Shown here in pieces: positions 1-7,117 of a stretch of 64,000 nucleotides of DNA. Position numbers and translations under genes: made by a program. Source of the DNA: Acetobacter sp. (GTDB lineage Bacteria > Pseudomonadota > Alphaproteobacteria > RF32 > CAG-239); contig JAMPED010000004.1 of the NCBI GenBank assembly GCA_023665325.1, forward strand, positions 1 to 64,000, given 5' to 3'. The first letter of the stretch is position 1; the number at the start of each line of letters is the position of its first letter. The notes beneath the pieces are model-generated. The model saw only the letters and a program-made list of their open reading frames with translations. It did no database searches and was not told the DNA's origin.

Positions 1-52
1 GGGGCTGTGGAAAACTATATAAAAAAATATACATTTTTATATAAAAAAAGTA

Positions 53-81
53 TTGACAAATCCAGTAAAATGAGTTATAAT
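53..81 (+). promoter_or_regulatory. Sigma-70 promoter of the first small gene
   Basis: TTGACA at 53-58 and TATAAT at 76-81 with a 17-bp spacer match the consensus exactly. The predicted transcript (start near 88) opens with a hairpin, 90-99 pairing with 107-116, which may stabilise its 5' end. A TGTGGAAAAC box like those in the two iteron arrays lies at 6-15, just upstream. Confidence 0.85.
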
Positions 82-154
82 GGTAGTATAATAATTTTTG
101 GGTAAGAAAAATTATTAGAAGATTTACAAAATAACAGTAGAAAGGATAACTACT

Positions 155-379
155 ATGGAAAAGACAATCTTAAATTTCAACGCAAAAAAGTTTAATCTCT
201 ACAACAAAGATTTAGCCAATAAAGACGAAATCTGCAAAATGCTTGTAAACTACAAGTGGTCTGTTGCCCACTTGGAACAGTTGGACAAAAAATATGCAGA
301 CAATGCGCGTGAACAGTTTATGGCAATGGTCAAACAGTTCGGCGTAAAACTTGAAGCCCCGAAAAAGGCAACCAAGTAG
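155..379 (+). CDS. Small conserved phage protein, copy 1 of a paralogous pair
   Basis: This 74-residue, lysine-rich protein has no recognised domain. It is clearly paralogous to the product of 1274-1516: both share NFNAKKFNLYNKDL, CKMLVNYKWSVAHLE and an alanine/lysine-rich end, so a duplication is evident. The start is preceded by an AAAGG site and by a perfect promoter, and the gene ends just before a terminator, making it a one-gene early unit. The conserved W/Y/K core suggests a small nucleic-acid- or host-protein-binding factor, but that is only inference. Confidence 0.8.
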   Translation: MEKTILNFNAKKFNLYNKDLANKDEICKMLVNYKWSVAHLEQLDKKYADNAREQFMAMVKQFGVKLEAPKKATK

Positions 380-394
380 TAAAACAGTAAACAG

Positions 395-424
395 AAAAGC
401 CCACTCTTACCCAGTGGGTTTTTC
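395..424 (+). terminator. Rho-independent terminator
   Basis: Stem CCCACT (400-405) pairs with AGTGGG (413-418), preceded by an A-run and followed by TTTTT. It closes the one-gene unit of 155-379. Confidence 0.8.
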
Positions 425-438
425 TATACCCTCGGTAG

Positions 439-632
439 GCGAATGGGCGCTTCGCTTCCTTGGCGAATCGGCTGAGTTGGCGCGAAAATTGGAGTAAGGT
501 GGGCGAATCGGCTGAACTGACGGCGCGCAACCGGAACCAGGTAATTCTGGAACTCTCTTACGCGAAGTCGGAAGCGCCGGCGGTATATAAAGACACGCAC
601 GCTCGGCAGGGCGTGATGAAGTCAAGGATATT
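439..632. repeat. Two-ended dispersed element, copy A
   Basis: The left module is GCGAATCGGCTGAGTTGG (463-480), with related copies at 439-450 (GCGAATGGGCGC) and 503-520. The right module, TCGGCAGG followed by a degenerate tail, lies at 603-632 and is preceded by CGCCGGCGG and TATATAAA. The same two modules 125-150 bp apart recur at 1593-1749 and 17533-17709. Here the element fills the gap between two convergent terminators and is more GC-rich than its surroundings. Function is unknown; candidates are a small mobile element or a structured RNA. Confidence 0.6.
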
Positions 633-633
633 A

Positions 634-660
634 GAAAAAGAGGACTTTCATCCTCCTTTC
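634..660 (-). terminator. Terminator of the leftward gene 665-991
   Basis: On the minus strand GAGGA pairs with TCCTC across a 6-nt loop and is followed by CTTTTTC, directly after the stop of the 108-residue gene. Confidence 0.65.
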
Positions 661-664
661 CGTG

Positions 665-991
665 CTACTGGGCAAGCACTACGATTCCCTCTACGCCTTT
701 TCCTGTATCCAGCTCGTTTTCTAATCTTTCGTCATATTTTTCGTTATGCCCGAAGCAACTGTAACCGAGCGTATCAGAGTAGAACATTTTGTTGTTGCTC
801 TTTATATGAAACAACCGGTGTTCAGGCGGAAGTTCCGTGCGAAAGCATTTTTGCGCTAACATAACCAGTGCTTCTAGTGGCTTGCGTTTATCTCCAGCAT
901 AGCCCACGCCTTTGTTGTATGCGCGAAACTTTTCGCATAGTTCTTTTGCAGTGATTTTTTCACCCTCTGTGTAAATTGTTAAGTTATTCAT
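665..991 (-). CDS. Hypothetical protein, 108 aa, leftward
   Basis: No family is recognised. The gene is supported by an AAAGGAAC ribosome site just upstream of the ATG, by a promoter at 1030-1058 on the same strand, and by a terminator after the stop. The protein is soluble, with no membrane segment, and has a mixed charged composition with one Cys near residue 19. It is the only leftward gene in the first 16 kb and lies between the two paralogous rightward units, so it may have entered with or after the duplication. Confidence 0.75.
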   Translation of the reverse strand: MNNLTIYTEGEKITAKELCEKFRAYNKGVGYAGDKRKPLEALVMLAQKCFRTELPPEHRLFHIKSNNKMFYSDTLGYSCFGHNEKYDERLENELDTGKGVEGIVVLAQ

Positions 992-1029
992 TTGTTCCTT
1001 TGCTATAACTTACTTTGTTATATATTACC

Positions 1030-1058
1030 ATTATAACACAGATTTAAGGAATTTGCAA
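1030..1058 (-). promoter_or_regulatory. Promoter for leftward gene 665-991
   Basis: On the minus strand TTGCAA (1058-1053) and TATAAT (1035-1030) are separated by 17 bp. Confidence 0.75.
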
Positions 1059-1088
1059 GGGGTATTTTTAGGTGATTTTTCTTCTCTC

Positions 1089-1106
1089 GCGAATCGGCTG
1101 AGCTAG
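1089..1106. repeat. Solo left module of the dispersed element
   Basis: GCGAATCGGCTGAGCTAG matches the left module of copies A, B and C, but no right module follows before the promoter at 1171. Confidence 0.5.
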
Positions 1107-1170
1107 TCCAACAGATAAGAAACGACCAGACATCCCGACTACCCGATTTTTACAATTCGCGCAAAAACGC

Positions 1171-1199
1171 TTGCAAAAATATACAGAATGATATATAAT
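1171..1199 (+). promoter_or_regulatory. Early promoter of paralogous gene 2
   Basis: TTGCAA-17-TATAAT with the extended context TGATATATAAT that is shared by most early promoters in this window. ACAATTCGCG upstream resembles the conserved AATTCGTG box of the other copies. Confidence 0.85.
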
Positions 1200-1273
1200 A
1201 ATAGTAAGTTAGCAAGCACAGCAGGGCTACTAACAGCATCGTTAAAAACTATTTTAAGTAAAGGAGTCAAATC

Positions 1274-1516
1274 ATGACTAATAATAATTTCAATAAATTC
1301 AACGCTAAGAAGTTCAACCTTTATAACAAAGACTTGCAAAACAAAGATGTTATTTGCAAAATGTTGGTCAACTACAAGTGGAGCGTAGCTCACCTTGAAG
1401 CTATTGACAAAAAGTATGCAGATAACGCTCGCGCCCAGTTTGACGCAATGATTGAGCAATTTAACGTCCAGTTAGAAGCTCCAAAAACTACTAAGGCTGA
1501 GAAGAAGTCTAAGTAG
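1274..1516 (+). CDS. Small conserved phage protein, copy 2 of a paralogous pair
   Basis: The product (80 aa) is paralogous to that of 155-379 along most of its length, with the shared core FNLYNKDLQNKDVICKML and a lysine-rich tail extended by about six residues. AAAGGAG lies a few bases before the ATG. As in the first copy the gene stands alone, with its own promoter, a hairpin-prone leader (GTTAGC...CTAAC) and a terminator, and is followed by a copy of the dispersed element, so promoter, gene, terminator and element appear to have been duplicated together. No function is known. Confidence 0.8.
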   Translation: MTNNNFNKFNAKKFNLYNKDLQNKDVICKMLVNYKWSVAHLEAIDKKYADNARAQFDAMIEQFNVQLEAPKTTKAEKKSK

Positions 1517-1529
1517 CAACAACGAGAAT

Positions 1530-1555
1530 AGCACCACCTGCTGGGTGCTTTTTTT
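1530..1555 (+). terminator. Rho-independent terminator
   Basis: AGCACC (1530-1535) pairs with GGTGCT (1544-1549) and a run of seven T follows. Confidence 0.8.
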
Positions 1556-1568
1556 GTGCCACCACTAG

Positions 1569-1749
1569 GCGAATGGACGCTTCGCGCCTTGGGCGAATGG
1601 GCTGTTCTGACGTAGGGTGGCGCGAAATATCGACGCAGTTGCGGCTTGGCTGAACGGGGCAGATTTTGCTCCATACACGCAAGTCACTCGCGCCGGCGGT
1701 TATATAAAAATGCGCATATTCGGCAGGAGCGGAAGAGTCGAGCGATTTT
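1569..1749. repeat. Two-ended dispersed element, copy B
   Basis: Left modules lie at 1569-1580 (GCGAATGGACGC) and 1593-1610 (GCGAATGGGCTGTTCTGA). CGCCGGCGG and TATATAAA precede the right module, TCGGCAGGAGC to AGCGATTTT, at 1720-1749. It occupies the same position downstream of a paralogous gene as copy A. Confidence 0.6.
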
Positions 1750-2290
1750 AGGATACGAATCGGTTGGTTGGAGGGTGTGCAGCGACCGTTTGAGTGTGAG
1801 ATATTCTCTACACGACGATTAGCCCAGCAAGTTTGAACAAGTTTTATTGCCGGACGTTGACATGTCCAGCTCTTATCCAAGCCTGCTAGGCTACTCCAGA
1901 ACACTATAACTAGCTGATAACGGAACTACCCGAGCTATTGGTGGCTACCCTCTTTTTAGTGTTGTCAGGTTACGCGTTGCAACTGCAATACTGAGATTTG
2001 GCGTTTTCACCCCTGTTATTGGGGATAAGTGTGTCGTTCTCCGAATGGGGGACTACTCCGTACCAAGCCACACACACACTGCATAAATCGCGTTATTCTC
2101 AACAGGGGTCAGATTGCTAAGAACCTCCTGCGTGTTCTGAATTTTAAGGAACGTAATCATGTTTTGAACATACGACTTCTTCTCTCACCAGCCTGAACCG
2201 TGGCTATTCGCAACAGGTCTGCTATGTTCTACCCCTGTTAGGTTCACCAGTTTTGTCGATATTGAAGTGCTTCTAACCCTATTATAGCAC
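1750..2290. other. Long non-coding stretch, possibly a large leftward structured RNA
   Basis: No credible gene is seen here, and base composition is more balanced than in the AT-rich flanks. The stretch is rich in short inverted repeats (for example CCCC...GGGG at 2010-2024). On the minus strand a TGCTATAATAG extended -10 element at 2281-2286 could start a leftward transcript of several hundred nucleotides running through element copy B. Large ornate phage RNAs (GOLLD, ROOL) are known from phages, but no specific match can be claimed from reading alone. Confidence 0.3.
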
Positions 2291-2521
2291 AAAAAAACAC
2301 CAGGACAGGACAGAGCGAAAACAGGACAGAACAGAAACCGACAAAAACAGGGGTGGGACTGAAGATGGGAATAAGGGCGAAAAAAGCGCGGACAGAGTGA
2401 AAAAACAGGGGTCATTTTCCCAAAATAACAGGGGTCGCGGTTCAGGGCTAAATGCAAATATACAAAAAGTATTTTTTTTTGAATATTCTTTTGTATTGAA
2501 AACCACACTCCCACCCCTGTT
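2009..2521. repeat. Array of seven AACAGGGGT iterons
   Basis: The 9-mer AACAGGGGT occurs at 2101, 2346, 2404 and 2427 and in reverse complement (ACCCCTGTT) at 2009, 2231 and 2513. Seven copies in 513 bp is far above chance, since about 0.5 are expected in the whole window. The array is followed by A-rich DNA (2560-2980) containing repeated GGCGCGAAAAT. The layout resembles a replication origin or a multi-site operator; no gene overlaps it. Confidence 0.7.
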
Positions 2522-2529
2522 GCACACCA

Positions 2530-2980
2530 CCAACAAAGAAAAAACACGGCTTTCACATTCCCATCCTCTAACATACATCTAAAACACCCTAAAGCGCAAA
2601 AAAAAACAATAGTAATAAGAACATGAATAAAAAGTAAAAAGTTTTATATGTAAAAGGATGTGACTACTACCAAGGGGCGCGCGAAAATAGAATTTAAGGC
2701 TTGTGGCGCGAAAATAAAAATTAGTAAAGAGCGCAGGCTAAAGCACCCACAGAACAGAAAGATAGAACTAGCAATAAGAACAGAAGAATAAAAAAAGTTT
2801 ATTGTATAGGTGTTGAAGATATGAACTGGGGCAAAGGGGGCGCGAATTTCAAATTTTGCATATATAAATATATATCCAACAGGGAAATTGGCTGAGCTTC
2901 AACTATTAAAGAATCCTTACCAGTTGCCTGAAGCCCTGAATATATAAAATACAAAAAATCATACAAAATCATATAAAAAA
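2530..2980. other. AT-rich intergenic DNA, no gene seen
   Basis: The stretch is A-rich on the top strand, with GGCGCGAAAAT or GGCGCGAATTT repeated three times (near 2676, 2704 and 2838) and a weak left module of the dispersed element near 2883. It could serve as the unwinding part of an origin formed with the neighbouring iterons. Confidence 0.35.
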
Positions 2981-2984
2981 AGTA

Positions 2985-3013
2985 TTGCATTGTCCGTGGG
3001 AATGATATATAAT
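2985..3013 (+). promoter_or_regulatory. Early promoter, operon 3135-4539
   Basis: TTGCAT (2985-2990), 17-bp spacer, TATAAT (3008-3013) in the shared context AATGATATATAAT. The leader begins with a GTTAGC...GCTAAC hairpin, as in the leader at 1205. Confidence 0.85.
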
Positions 3014-3134
3014 AGGGGTAAGTTAGCAAAATAGCAGTATGCGCTAACAGCGTCATTAACAATTAGTAAGTATGCGCCTAGTCAAAAATATGGGGGTTAG
3101 AATAATAAGTTTCAAAGAAAGGAACAGCAACAAA

Positions 3135-3557
3135 ATGAATAAGACAGTTTTAAGCACAGATGAATACATCAAAGCAATTAACACCTACTACCTACAATTT
3201 ATGGGGCAAGTAGAGCAAGTAAAATATAACAGCATTGACGAGGTTAAGCAAGTCATTGCGCAAAAATTAGATGAGCAAGGCAAGCATTTTGCAGGGTTCA
3301 TTTTAAGTATGCGTGAGGACCAAGAGGGCGGCGCTAATTTATTTGGCGTGCAACACCCAACTTGGTATGCGCTAAACGACACAGAAGCCCGCTTCTGGTT
3401 AAAGAAGATTTATCCAACAATTAAGCATAAGGTCGCTACTAGAACTTTTAGCCTTGCTAAAACAAATGAACAAATTGAGGAAGAGTTTACTGGGCGCGAA
3501 ATTAAAAGCATTGCCGCACATGAATTGAAGTATGGCGGCTTTGCATACGCAGGTTAA
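3135..3557 (+). CDS. Hypothetical early protein, 140 aa
   Basis: No family is recognised. An in-frame ATG exists at 3072, but the ATG at 3135 is chosen because AAAGGAAC stands at the right distance before it. The protein is mixed alpha/beta in appearance, without membrane segments or metal motifs, and contains a WYALNDTEARFWLKK stretch followed by a basic region. It opens an operon of five small genes behind the promoter at 2985-3013. Confidence 0.75.
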   Translation: MNKTVLSTDEYIKAINTYYLQFMGQVEQVKYNSIDEVKQVIAQKLDEQGKHFAGFILSMREDQEGGANLFGVQHPTWYALNDTEARFWLKKIYPTIKHKVATRTFSLAKTNEQIEEEFTGREIKSIAAHELKYGGFAYAG

Positions 3558-3618
3558 GTAAAAGGGTGGGCGCATACTACTATGGACGATTAAATAATAG
3601 CAAGAAAGGAACAATAAT

Positions 3619-3804
3619 ATGAAACGAGATGAGATGCTTAAAGTGTTTAAGCAACTAGCACAGTCACAAGGAATGTGGGGCAGGCTTCTTCGGGAAATAG
3701 ATGAAATGGACGAAGAGGTGCGCGAAAATATGTGGGCGCAACTTGAGGCAAAAAACTTCAAAGACCGCCTAGACTTAATTATGTTTATTGAGAATGGAGA
3801 ATAA
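3619..3804 (+). CDS. Hypothetical protein, 61 aa
   Basis: A charged, probably helical small protein with no recognised family. AAGGAACA precedes the ATG. It lies 61 bp after the previous gene and 3 bp before the next, consistent with one operon. Confidence 0.7.
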   Translation: MKRDEMLKVFKQLAQSQGMWGRLLREIDEMDEEVRENMWAQLEAKNFKDRLDLIMFIENGE

Positions 3805-3807
3805 GAG

Positions 3808-4014
3808 ATGATAGACGAAAGATTCAACGGAAATAGGGACGCACAAGCCATCTATAACGCAACCGGCATCGCTTTAGCCCATATTACACAGGGGCTAGGA
3901 ATGGAAGATTTCATCAGACACGCACATTATGACCCCTATGTAGATAACCGTCTAACAGACGACCGTTTGCGCGAAGTTTGGCGCGGAATCTTACAGGTAA
4001 AGGTGTGGCTATGA
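3808..4014 (+). CDS. Hypothetical protein, 68 aa
   Basis: No family is recognised. A GGAG site lies upstream, and its stop overlaps the next start as ATGA, which implies translational coupling. Confidence 0.7.
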   Translation: MIDERFNGNRDAQAIYNATGIALAHITQGLGMEDFIRHAHYDPYVDNRLTDDRLREVWRGILQVKVWL

Positions 4015-4292
4015 GAGTTTTTGAGGCGCAGGTAATAGAAGAGCGCAATGGCGTAGGCGGAAGTGCTATTGTCGTTGTATTTGAAAGCCAAGAAGAATAT
4101 GCTGGATATATGAATGGCACAGCAGAGTGGGGCGAAAATCTAGCAAAATATGGGCTTGAAGATAATGATATTAGTTGGTTGTGTGGCAAAGATGTGTTTG
4201 GCACGGTAGAGGTTGGCGCAAAAGCTGAGGGCGATTTGGCAACCTACATATTAACAAAAGAGATAGAAAAGGAGGACGATGAAGTTTTTTAG
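4011..4292 (+). CDS. Hypothetical protein, 93 aa
   Basis: The start at 4011 (MRVFEAQV) is preferred over an upstream in-frame ATG because it overlaps the previous stop as ATGA and follows AAAGG. The fold pattern, F.A followed by a valine-rich strand and then FES.EEYAGY, is repeated loosely in the next gene (FRAHI, CIAVCESLEDW), suggesting the two are distant paralogues. Function is unknown. Confidence 0.75.
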   Translation: MRVFEAQVIEERNGVGGSAIVVVFESQEEYAGYMNGTAEWGENLAKYGLEDNDISWLCGKDVFGTVEVGAKAEGDLATYILTKEIEKEDDEVF

Positions 4293-4539
4293 GGCACATA
4301 TAGACTTCGGAGACAAGTTTAGTGCAAAGGGCTGTATTGCAGTATGCGAGAGTCTAGAGGACTGGAGCCATTATATACTTGACACTCCAAAATGGGTTGC
4401 TAGTTGGGTCCTTCGTGGCATAGGAGCCGAAGAAATTTTCGCAGTATTAAACCCTACCAGTATCGACTGGAAGCAAAAACGCGCCGATTTGCGCCAAAAA
4501 TGGGGTATGGACATTTCCATTTTAGAAGAGGTGCAATAA
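4279..4539 (+). CDS. Hypothetical protein, 86 aa, possible paralogue of the previous gene
   Basis: GGAGG stands directly before the ATG, and the gene overlaps the previous one by 14 bp. The product shares the order F-x-A/H, beta strand and ES-x-E/D-x-W/Y with the product of 4011-4292. It has no known function and is the last gene before a new promoter. Confidence 0.72.
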   Translation: MKFFRAHIDFGDKFSAKGCIAVCESLEDWSHYILDTPKWVASWVLRGIGAEEIFAVLNPTSIDWKQKRADLRQKWGMDISILEEVQ

Positions 4540-4570
4540 GTGCAATTCTTTGCAATTCGTGTTAAAAGCC

Positions 4571-4599
4571 TTTACAAATCATTAAGAATGATATATAAT
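4571..4599 (+). promoter_or_regulatory. Early promoter, operon 4644-6051
   Basis: TTTACA-17-TATAAT in the AATGATATATAAT context, with the conserved upstream box AATTCGTGTTAAAA about 5 bp before the -35. The box is shared with the promoters at 10430 and 13260 and, in part, 7918. Confidence 0.88.
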
Positions 4600-4643
4600 A
4601 ATAACATAATATAAAAGTAAGCATAAGAAAGGAACAGCAACTT

Positions 4644-4841
4644 ATGTATATGGAACAAATTAAAAAGTGCGTGGCACAGGTTATTAAAGAACCCGTAGAA
4701 CAAATCTGCGGAGACGGCAAGTTGCGCACCGTATATAGCAAATCTAATACTTATGGGTTGGATATGGAAACAGGTATTGTCCGTGCTAGCCTAAGCCAAA
4801 AAGTATTAGGCAGAATTATTAAAGTAAAGGAGATTAGATAA
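4644..4841 (+). CDS. Hypothetical protein, 65 aa
   Basis: The first gene of the operon, with an AAAGGAAC site. It is a small basic protein with no recognised domain. The stop overlaps the next ATG (TAATG). Confidence 0.7.
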   Translation: MYMEQIKKCVAQVIKEPVEQICGDGKLRTVYSKSNTYGLDMETGIVRASLSQKVLGRIIKVKEIR

Positions 4842-5128
4842 TGATTTATTACAAAATTGTTGGTGAGGGGCTTAGTGGAGACCACTTGCACATTATAGAC
4901 GCAGAGGGCAATGTTTTGCCTAACCCAGCACCGGCGGCAGGGTATTGCGTAAGTCGTGCGCAGTTGCGCGAAGAGTTGCATAAGCTCGCGGCGAAACTTG
5001 TAGCCGAGAAAGAAGAAGTTGCAAGTGACAACGGTTGCACTTGTTGCGCAGACATCTGGACATGGCACGATATGGTATTAGATGATGAGAGTTTTGTAGA
5101 AGAATATAGAAAGGAGTTTAGCAAATGA
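4841..5128 (+). CDS. Hypothetical protein, 95 aa
   Basis: A TAATG junction couples it to the previous gene. The C-terminal half has CTCC followed by DIWTWHD, but not a full zinc site. No family is recognised. Confidence 0.7.
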   Translation: MIYYKIVGEGLSGDHLHIIDAEGNVLPNPAPAAGYCVSRAQLREELHKLAAKLVAEKEEVASDNGCTCCADIWTWHDMVLDDESFVEEYRKEFSK

Positions 5129-5325
5129 ACCCAATAGAAGTAGATTCAATTTTAGACCCAAATGTATGTATCGTAGATGCGTTCTATGCTTGGTTTAAGG
5201 ATATGCACCCAGACTATAACAATGAGCAGGTCACATACTCAGTCAACCAAATGGATATAGACGACTTCAAGTTGTTTGTAGAAGATGTATTAAAGGAAGA
5301 ATTTCCAATGGAAGGAGAAAAATAA
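5125..5325 (+). CDS. Hypothetical protein, 66 aa
   Basis: An acidic small protein. AAAGGAG precedes the ATG and an ATGA overlap links it to the previous gene. No family is recognised. Confidence 0.7.
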   Translation: MNPIEVDSILDPNVCIVDAFYAWFKDMHPDYNNEQVTYSVNQMDIDDFKLFVEDVLKEEFPMEGEK

Positions 5326-5326
5326 G

Positions 5327-5566
5327 ATGGCAGATGCAAGAGCTTGCCTAGAAGGCAACATAGAGTTAGCCAAGAAGCATTTAGTGTTAGAGGCAATTCA
5401 TCACTTGCAAGACACGATTAGTACCTGTTATGGGACAGGCGAATATTACAATAGCAATTTTAGCGATGAGCGAATGAAAGCTTTGTTTTACAAAGTAAAC
5501 GAAGTCGCCTGTGAAATTTATGAAGATTATGACAAAGAAAAGCAGAGGGCACGAAATGGACAATAA
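5327..5566 (+). CDS. Hypothetical protein, 79 aa
   Basis: A predicted helical protein with an AAGGAG site, starting 2 bp after the previous gene. It overlaps the next gene by 11 bp. No family is recognised. Confidence 0.7.
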   Translation: MADARACLEGNIELAKKHLVLEAIHHLQDTISTCYGTGEYYNSNFSDERMKALFYKVNEVACEIYEDYDKEKQRARNGQ

Positions 5567-5846
5567 AGATTTGGAAAACATTAACTTTTGGCTAGACCGT
5601 ATGGGGGATATCAACCCAGAAGAGCAGAGCGCGGTTCTGTATGTAAAGCAGGCGCGCAAATATCTCAAGGCGAACATCGTGTATATGTTATATAAGGTGG
5701 AGGGGCAAGAAGATGATAATGCGCAAGCAATTCGTGAAAGCGCTGATGCACTAGAGCAACTAGCACAAATGGATGATGACACACCGATTAAATTGGGGTA
5801 CAACCCAATGGGTGCCTACACAATAACATTATTAAAGGAGGCGTAG
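5556..5846 (+). CDS. Hypothetical protein, 96 aa
   Basis: The start at 5556 (MDNKDLEN) is chosen because AGAGGG lies upstream; an earlier in-frame ATG at 5511 lies deep inside the preceding gene. Acidic and helical, no family recognised. Confidence 0.7.
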   Translation: MDNKDLENINFWLDRMGDINPEEQSAVLYVKQARKYLKANIVYMLYKVEGQEDDNAQAIRESADALEQLAQMDDDTPIKLGYNPMGAYTITLLKEA

Positions 5847-5847
5847 A

Positions 5848-6051
5848 ATGGAGATTGGAGAAAACTTACGGCAGATTCGACAAAGGTATGAGAGCGGAGA
5901 ATTGAGCGCAGATGCCGCTTGGGAACTTGCTTTGCCGTGGGTGAAGAAATATAATGAAAAGGCGCGCGAAATCGCTAAGAAGTATGGAATGAAGCCGAAG
6001 CTATTAGCAGAAAAAGGTTCACGCGCTCACATCAAGTTTGTAGGTATGTAA
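5848..6051 (+). CDS. Hypothetical protein, 67 aa, last gene of operon
   Basis: AAAGGAGG precedes the ATG. A basic helical protein of unknown function, followed at once by a strong terminator. Confidence 0.7.
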   Translation: MEIGENLRQIRQRYESGELSADAAWELALPWVKKYNEKAREIAKKYGMKPKLLAEKGSRAHIKFVGM

Positions 6052-6060
6052 ACTACATAG

Positions 6061-6130
6061 AATAGGCGCAGATTACCGTTACGAGCTTTTGTTGCTGTTT
6101 TCCGTAGCGGTCATCTGCGCCTATTTTTTT
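6061..6130 (+). terminator. Strong rho-independent terminator
   Basis: A 13-bp perfect stem (6061-6073 with 6113-6125) is followed by a run of seven T; the long loop contains a further ACCG/CGGT pairing. Confidence 0.85.
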
Positions 6131-6138
6131 GTGTTGAC

Positions 6139-6153
6139 AAGAATACTATTCTT
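6139..6153. promoter_or_regulatory. 15-bp palindrome, possible operator
   Basis: AAGAATA-C-TATTCTT is a perfect inverted repeat that overlaps a TTGACA at 6134-6139. No good -10 follows at normal spacing. Confidence 0.4.
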
Positions 6154-6175
6154 ATGTTGTAGGAAGTCCACACAA

Positions 6176-6270
6176 TGTGGAATTATTTCCAGATATTGTG
6201 GAATAAAACCCAGAGTATGTGGAATATTTTCCACACAATAATAATAAACAATATAACAAAGAAGTACCAG
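6176..6270. repeat. Second copy of the origin-like iteron array
   Basis: TGTGGAAT is repeated at 6176, 6197 and 6218, exactly 21 bp apart, with an inverted TTTTCCACA at 6227-6235, then an AATAATAATAAACAATATA tract. The same repeat with the same 21-bp period and the same downstream tract occurs inside the initiator gene at 48251-48337, so this is a non-coding duplicate of the presumed origin. No ribosome site supports reading it as a gene. Confidence 0.7.
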
Positions 6271-6422
6271 ACAATATATTATTTCTGCAACAGCAGAAAA
6301 CTAGAACACAAAGAGACCATCTTCGTCAAGTCACAACAAATAACATTACTCAACCTATTCGATGGTTAGATTTATTGTTTTTTGTGTTGATTTGATTATA
6401 TGCCCATAATTCGCGCGTATTT

Positions 6423-6492
6423 GCGTTTTAAGCAGGGTTTCTATAAAAGTAGTGTAGTTATACTATTTTAACGCAGAACGCGCTTAAAACGC
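6423..6492. repeat. Hairpin family with TATAACTA-type palindrome, copy 1
   Basis: GCGTTTTAAGC (6423-6433) pairs perfectly with GCTTAAAACGC (6482-6492). The loop carries AGTGTAGTTATACT (6451-6464), the reverse complement of the AGTATAACTATACT-like palindrome found in four more intergenic hairpins. Confidence 0.6.
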
Positions 6493-6551
6493 GAAATAAA
6501 CGCGAATAACGCAATGTTTTTGTGGGCGTTGCTATGTATATAGCACAAAAT

Positions 6552-6606
6552 AGTCGAAAATACGACTTTGACGTATGTTTACGACATATATGTCGTAAAG
6601 ACGACT
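6552..6606. promoter_or_regulatory. 22-bp perfect palindrome with flanking half-sites
   Basis: 6578-6599 is a perfect 22-bp inverted repeat with half-site TTTACGACATA. Extra GTCG/CGAC half-sites flank it: AGTCG-AAAATA-CGACT at 6552-6567 and GACGACTCGG to the right. It probably binds a dimeric regulator, or forms a cruciform near an origin. Confidence 0.55.
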
Positions 6607-6728
6607 CGGTGTAGCGGCTTGGCGCATTAGACAGCCTGCTGGATGACTTGGCGGAATTTGTGAAAGATTTTTTTGAGAATTCCCAAAGTCAGGTGCTGGC
6701 GACAATATAACGAATATTTTTTTATATT

Positions 6729-6757
6729 ACACAGGAGCGGAAGAAGTCAACGATTAT
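6729..6757. repeat. Right module of the dispersed element, degenerate
   Basis: ACAGGAGCGGAAGAAGTCAA, then CGATTA, resembles the right module of copies B and C. A TATATT tract precedes it. No clear left module is seen. Confidence 0.35.
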
Positions 6758-6779
6758 ACAAAATCATATAAAAAAAGTA

Positions 6780-6808
6780 TTGCTTTTCCTAATAGATTGA
6801 TATAAAAT
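6780..6808 (+). promoter_or_regulatory. Early promoter, operon 6854-7866
   Basis: TTGCTT-17-TAAAAT, with TTGATA just before the -10. Confidence 0.75.
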
Positions 6809-6853
6809 AATAATAACAAGTGCTAAAAGCATTTGAGAAAGGAGTAAAAGAAA

Positions 6854-7102
6854 ATGCTAGCGGAAGCTACGTCGCTAAACTTCAGTTATAGCAGTGTCGC
6901 AGATGTCATTGCGGTTAAGGAAGAAGCGGAACAAAACAACAACACAGAACTTGCTACAGCATTACAAAGGTTCGCAGAAGACTTGGAACAAGGCGGACAT
7001 GGGGTGTTTGGCAATAAAGAACATATCTTACGTCCAACACGGTGGGGCATGGAAATCGTCAGTCTGGACGACCTTGCAACGGAGGAGGAAGAAAACTTAT
7101 AA
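6854..7102 (+). CDS. Hypothetical protein, 82 aa
   Basis: GAAAGGAG precedes the ATG. An acidic protein with no recognised family, and the first gene of a three-gene unit that includes a probable DNA-binding protein. Confidence 0.72.
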   Translation: MLAEATSLNFSYSSVADVIAVKEEAEQNNNTELATALQRFAEDLEQGGHGVFGNKEHILRPTRWGMEIVSLDDLATEEEENL

Positions 7103-7117
7103 AAGGAAAGGAGAATT

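Noticed and set aside
460..864. Open frame across the dispersed element and into the gene on the other strand
   Set aside because: No ribosome site and the frame crosses two terminators.
1720..1749. Right module read as a hammerhead ribozyme core (CTGACGA in copy C)
   Set aside because: The required GAAA box and closing stems are missing in all copies.
2185..2578. Two overlapping leftward open frames in the iteron region
   Set aside because: No ribosome sites, odd Cys/Phe-rich composition, and they overlap each other and the repeats.
6176..6235. TGTGGAA boxes as DnaA boxes
   Set aside because: The TTATCCACA consensus is not matched; the boxes fit the phage initiator gene's own repeats better.
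6175..6369. Open frame of 64 codons over the intergenic iteron array
   Set aside because: No ribosome site; the sequence is a copy of the origin repeats and the frame differs from that of the initiator gene, so it is a by-product of the repeat.
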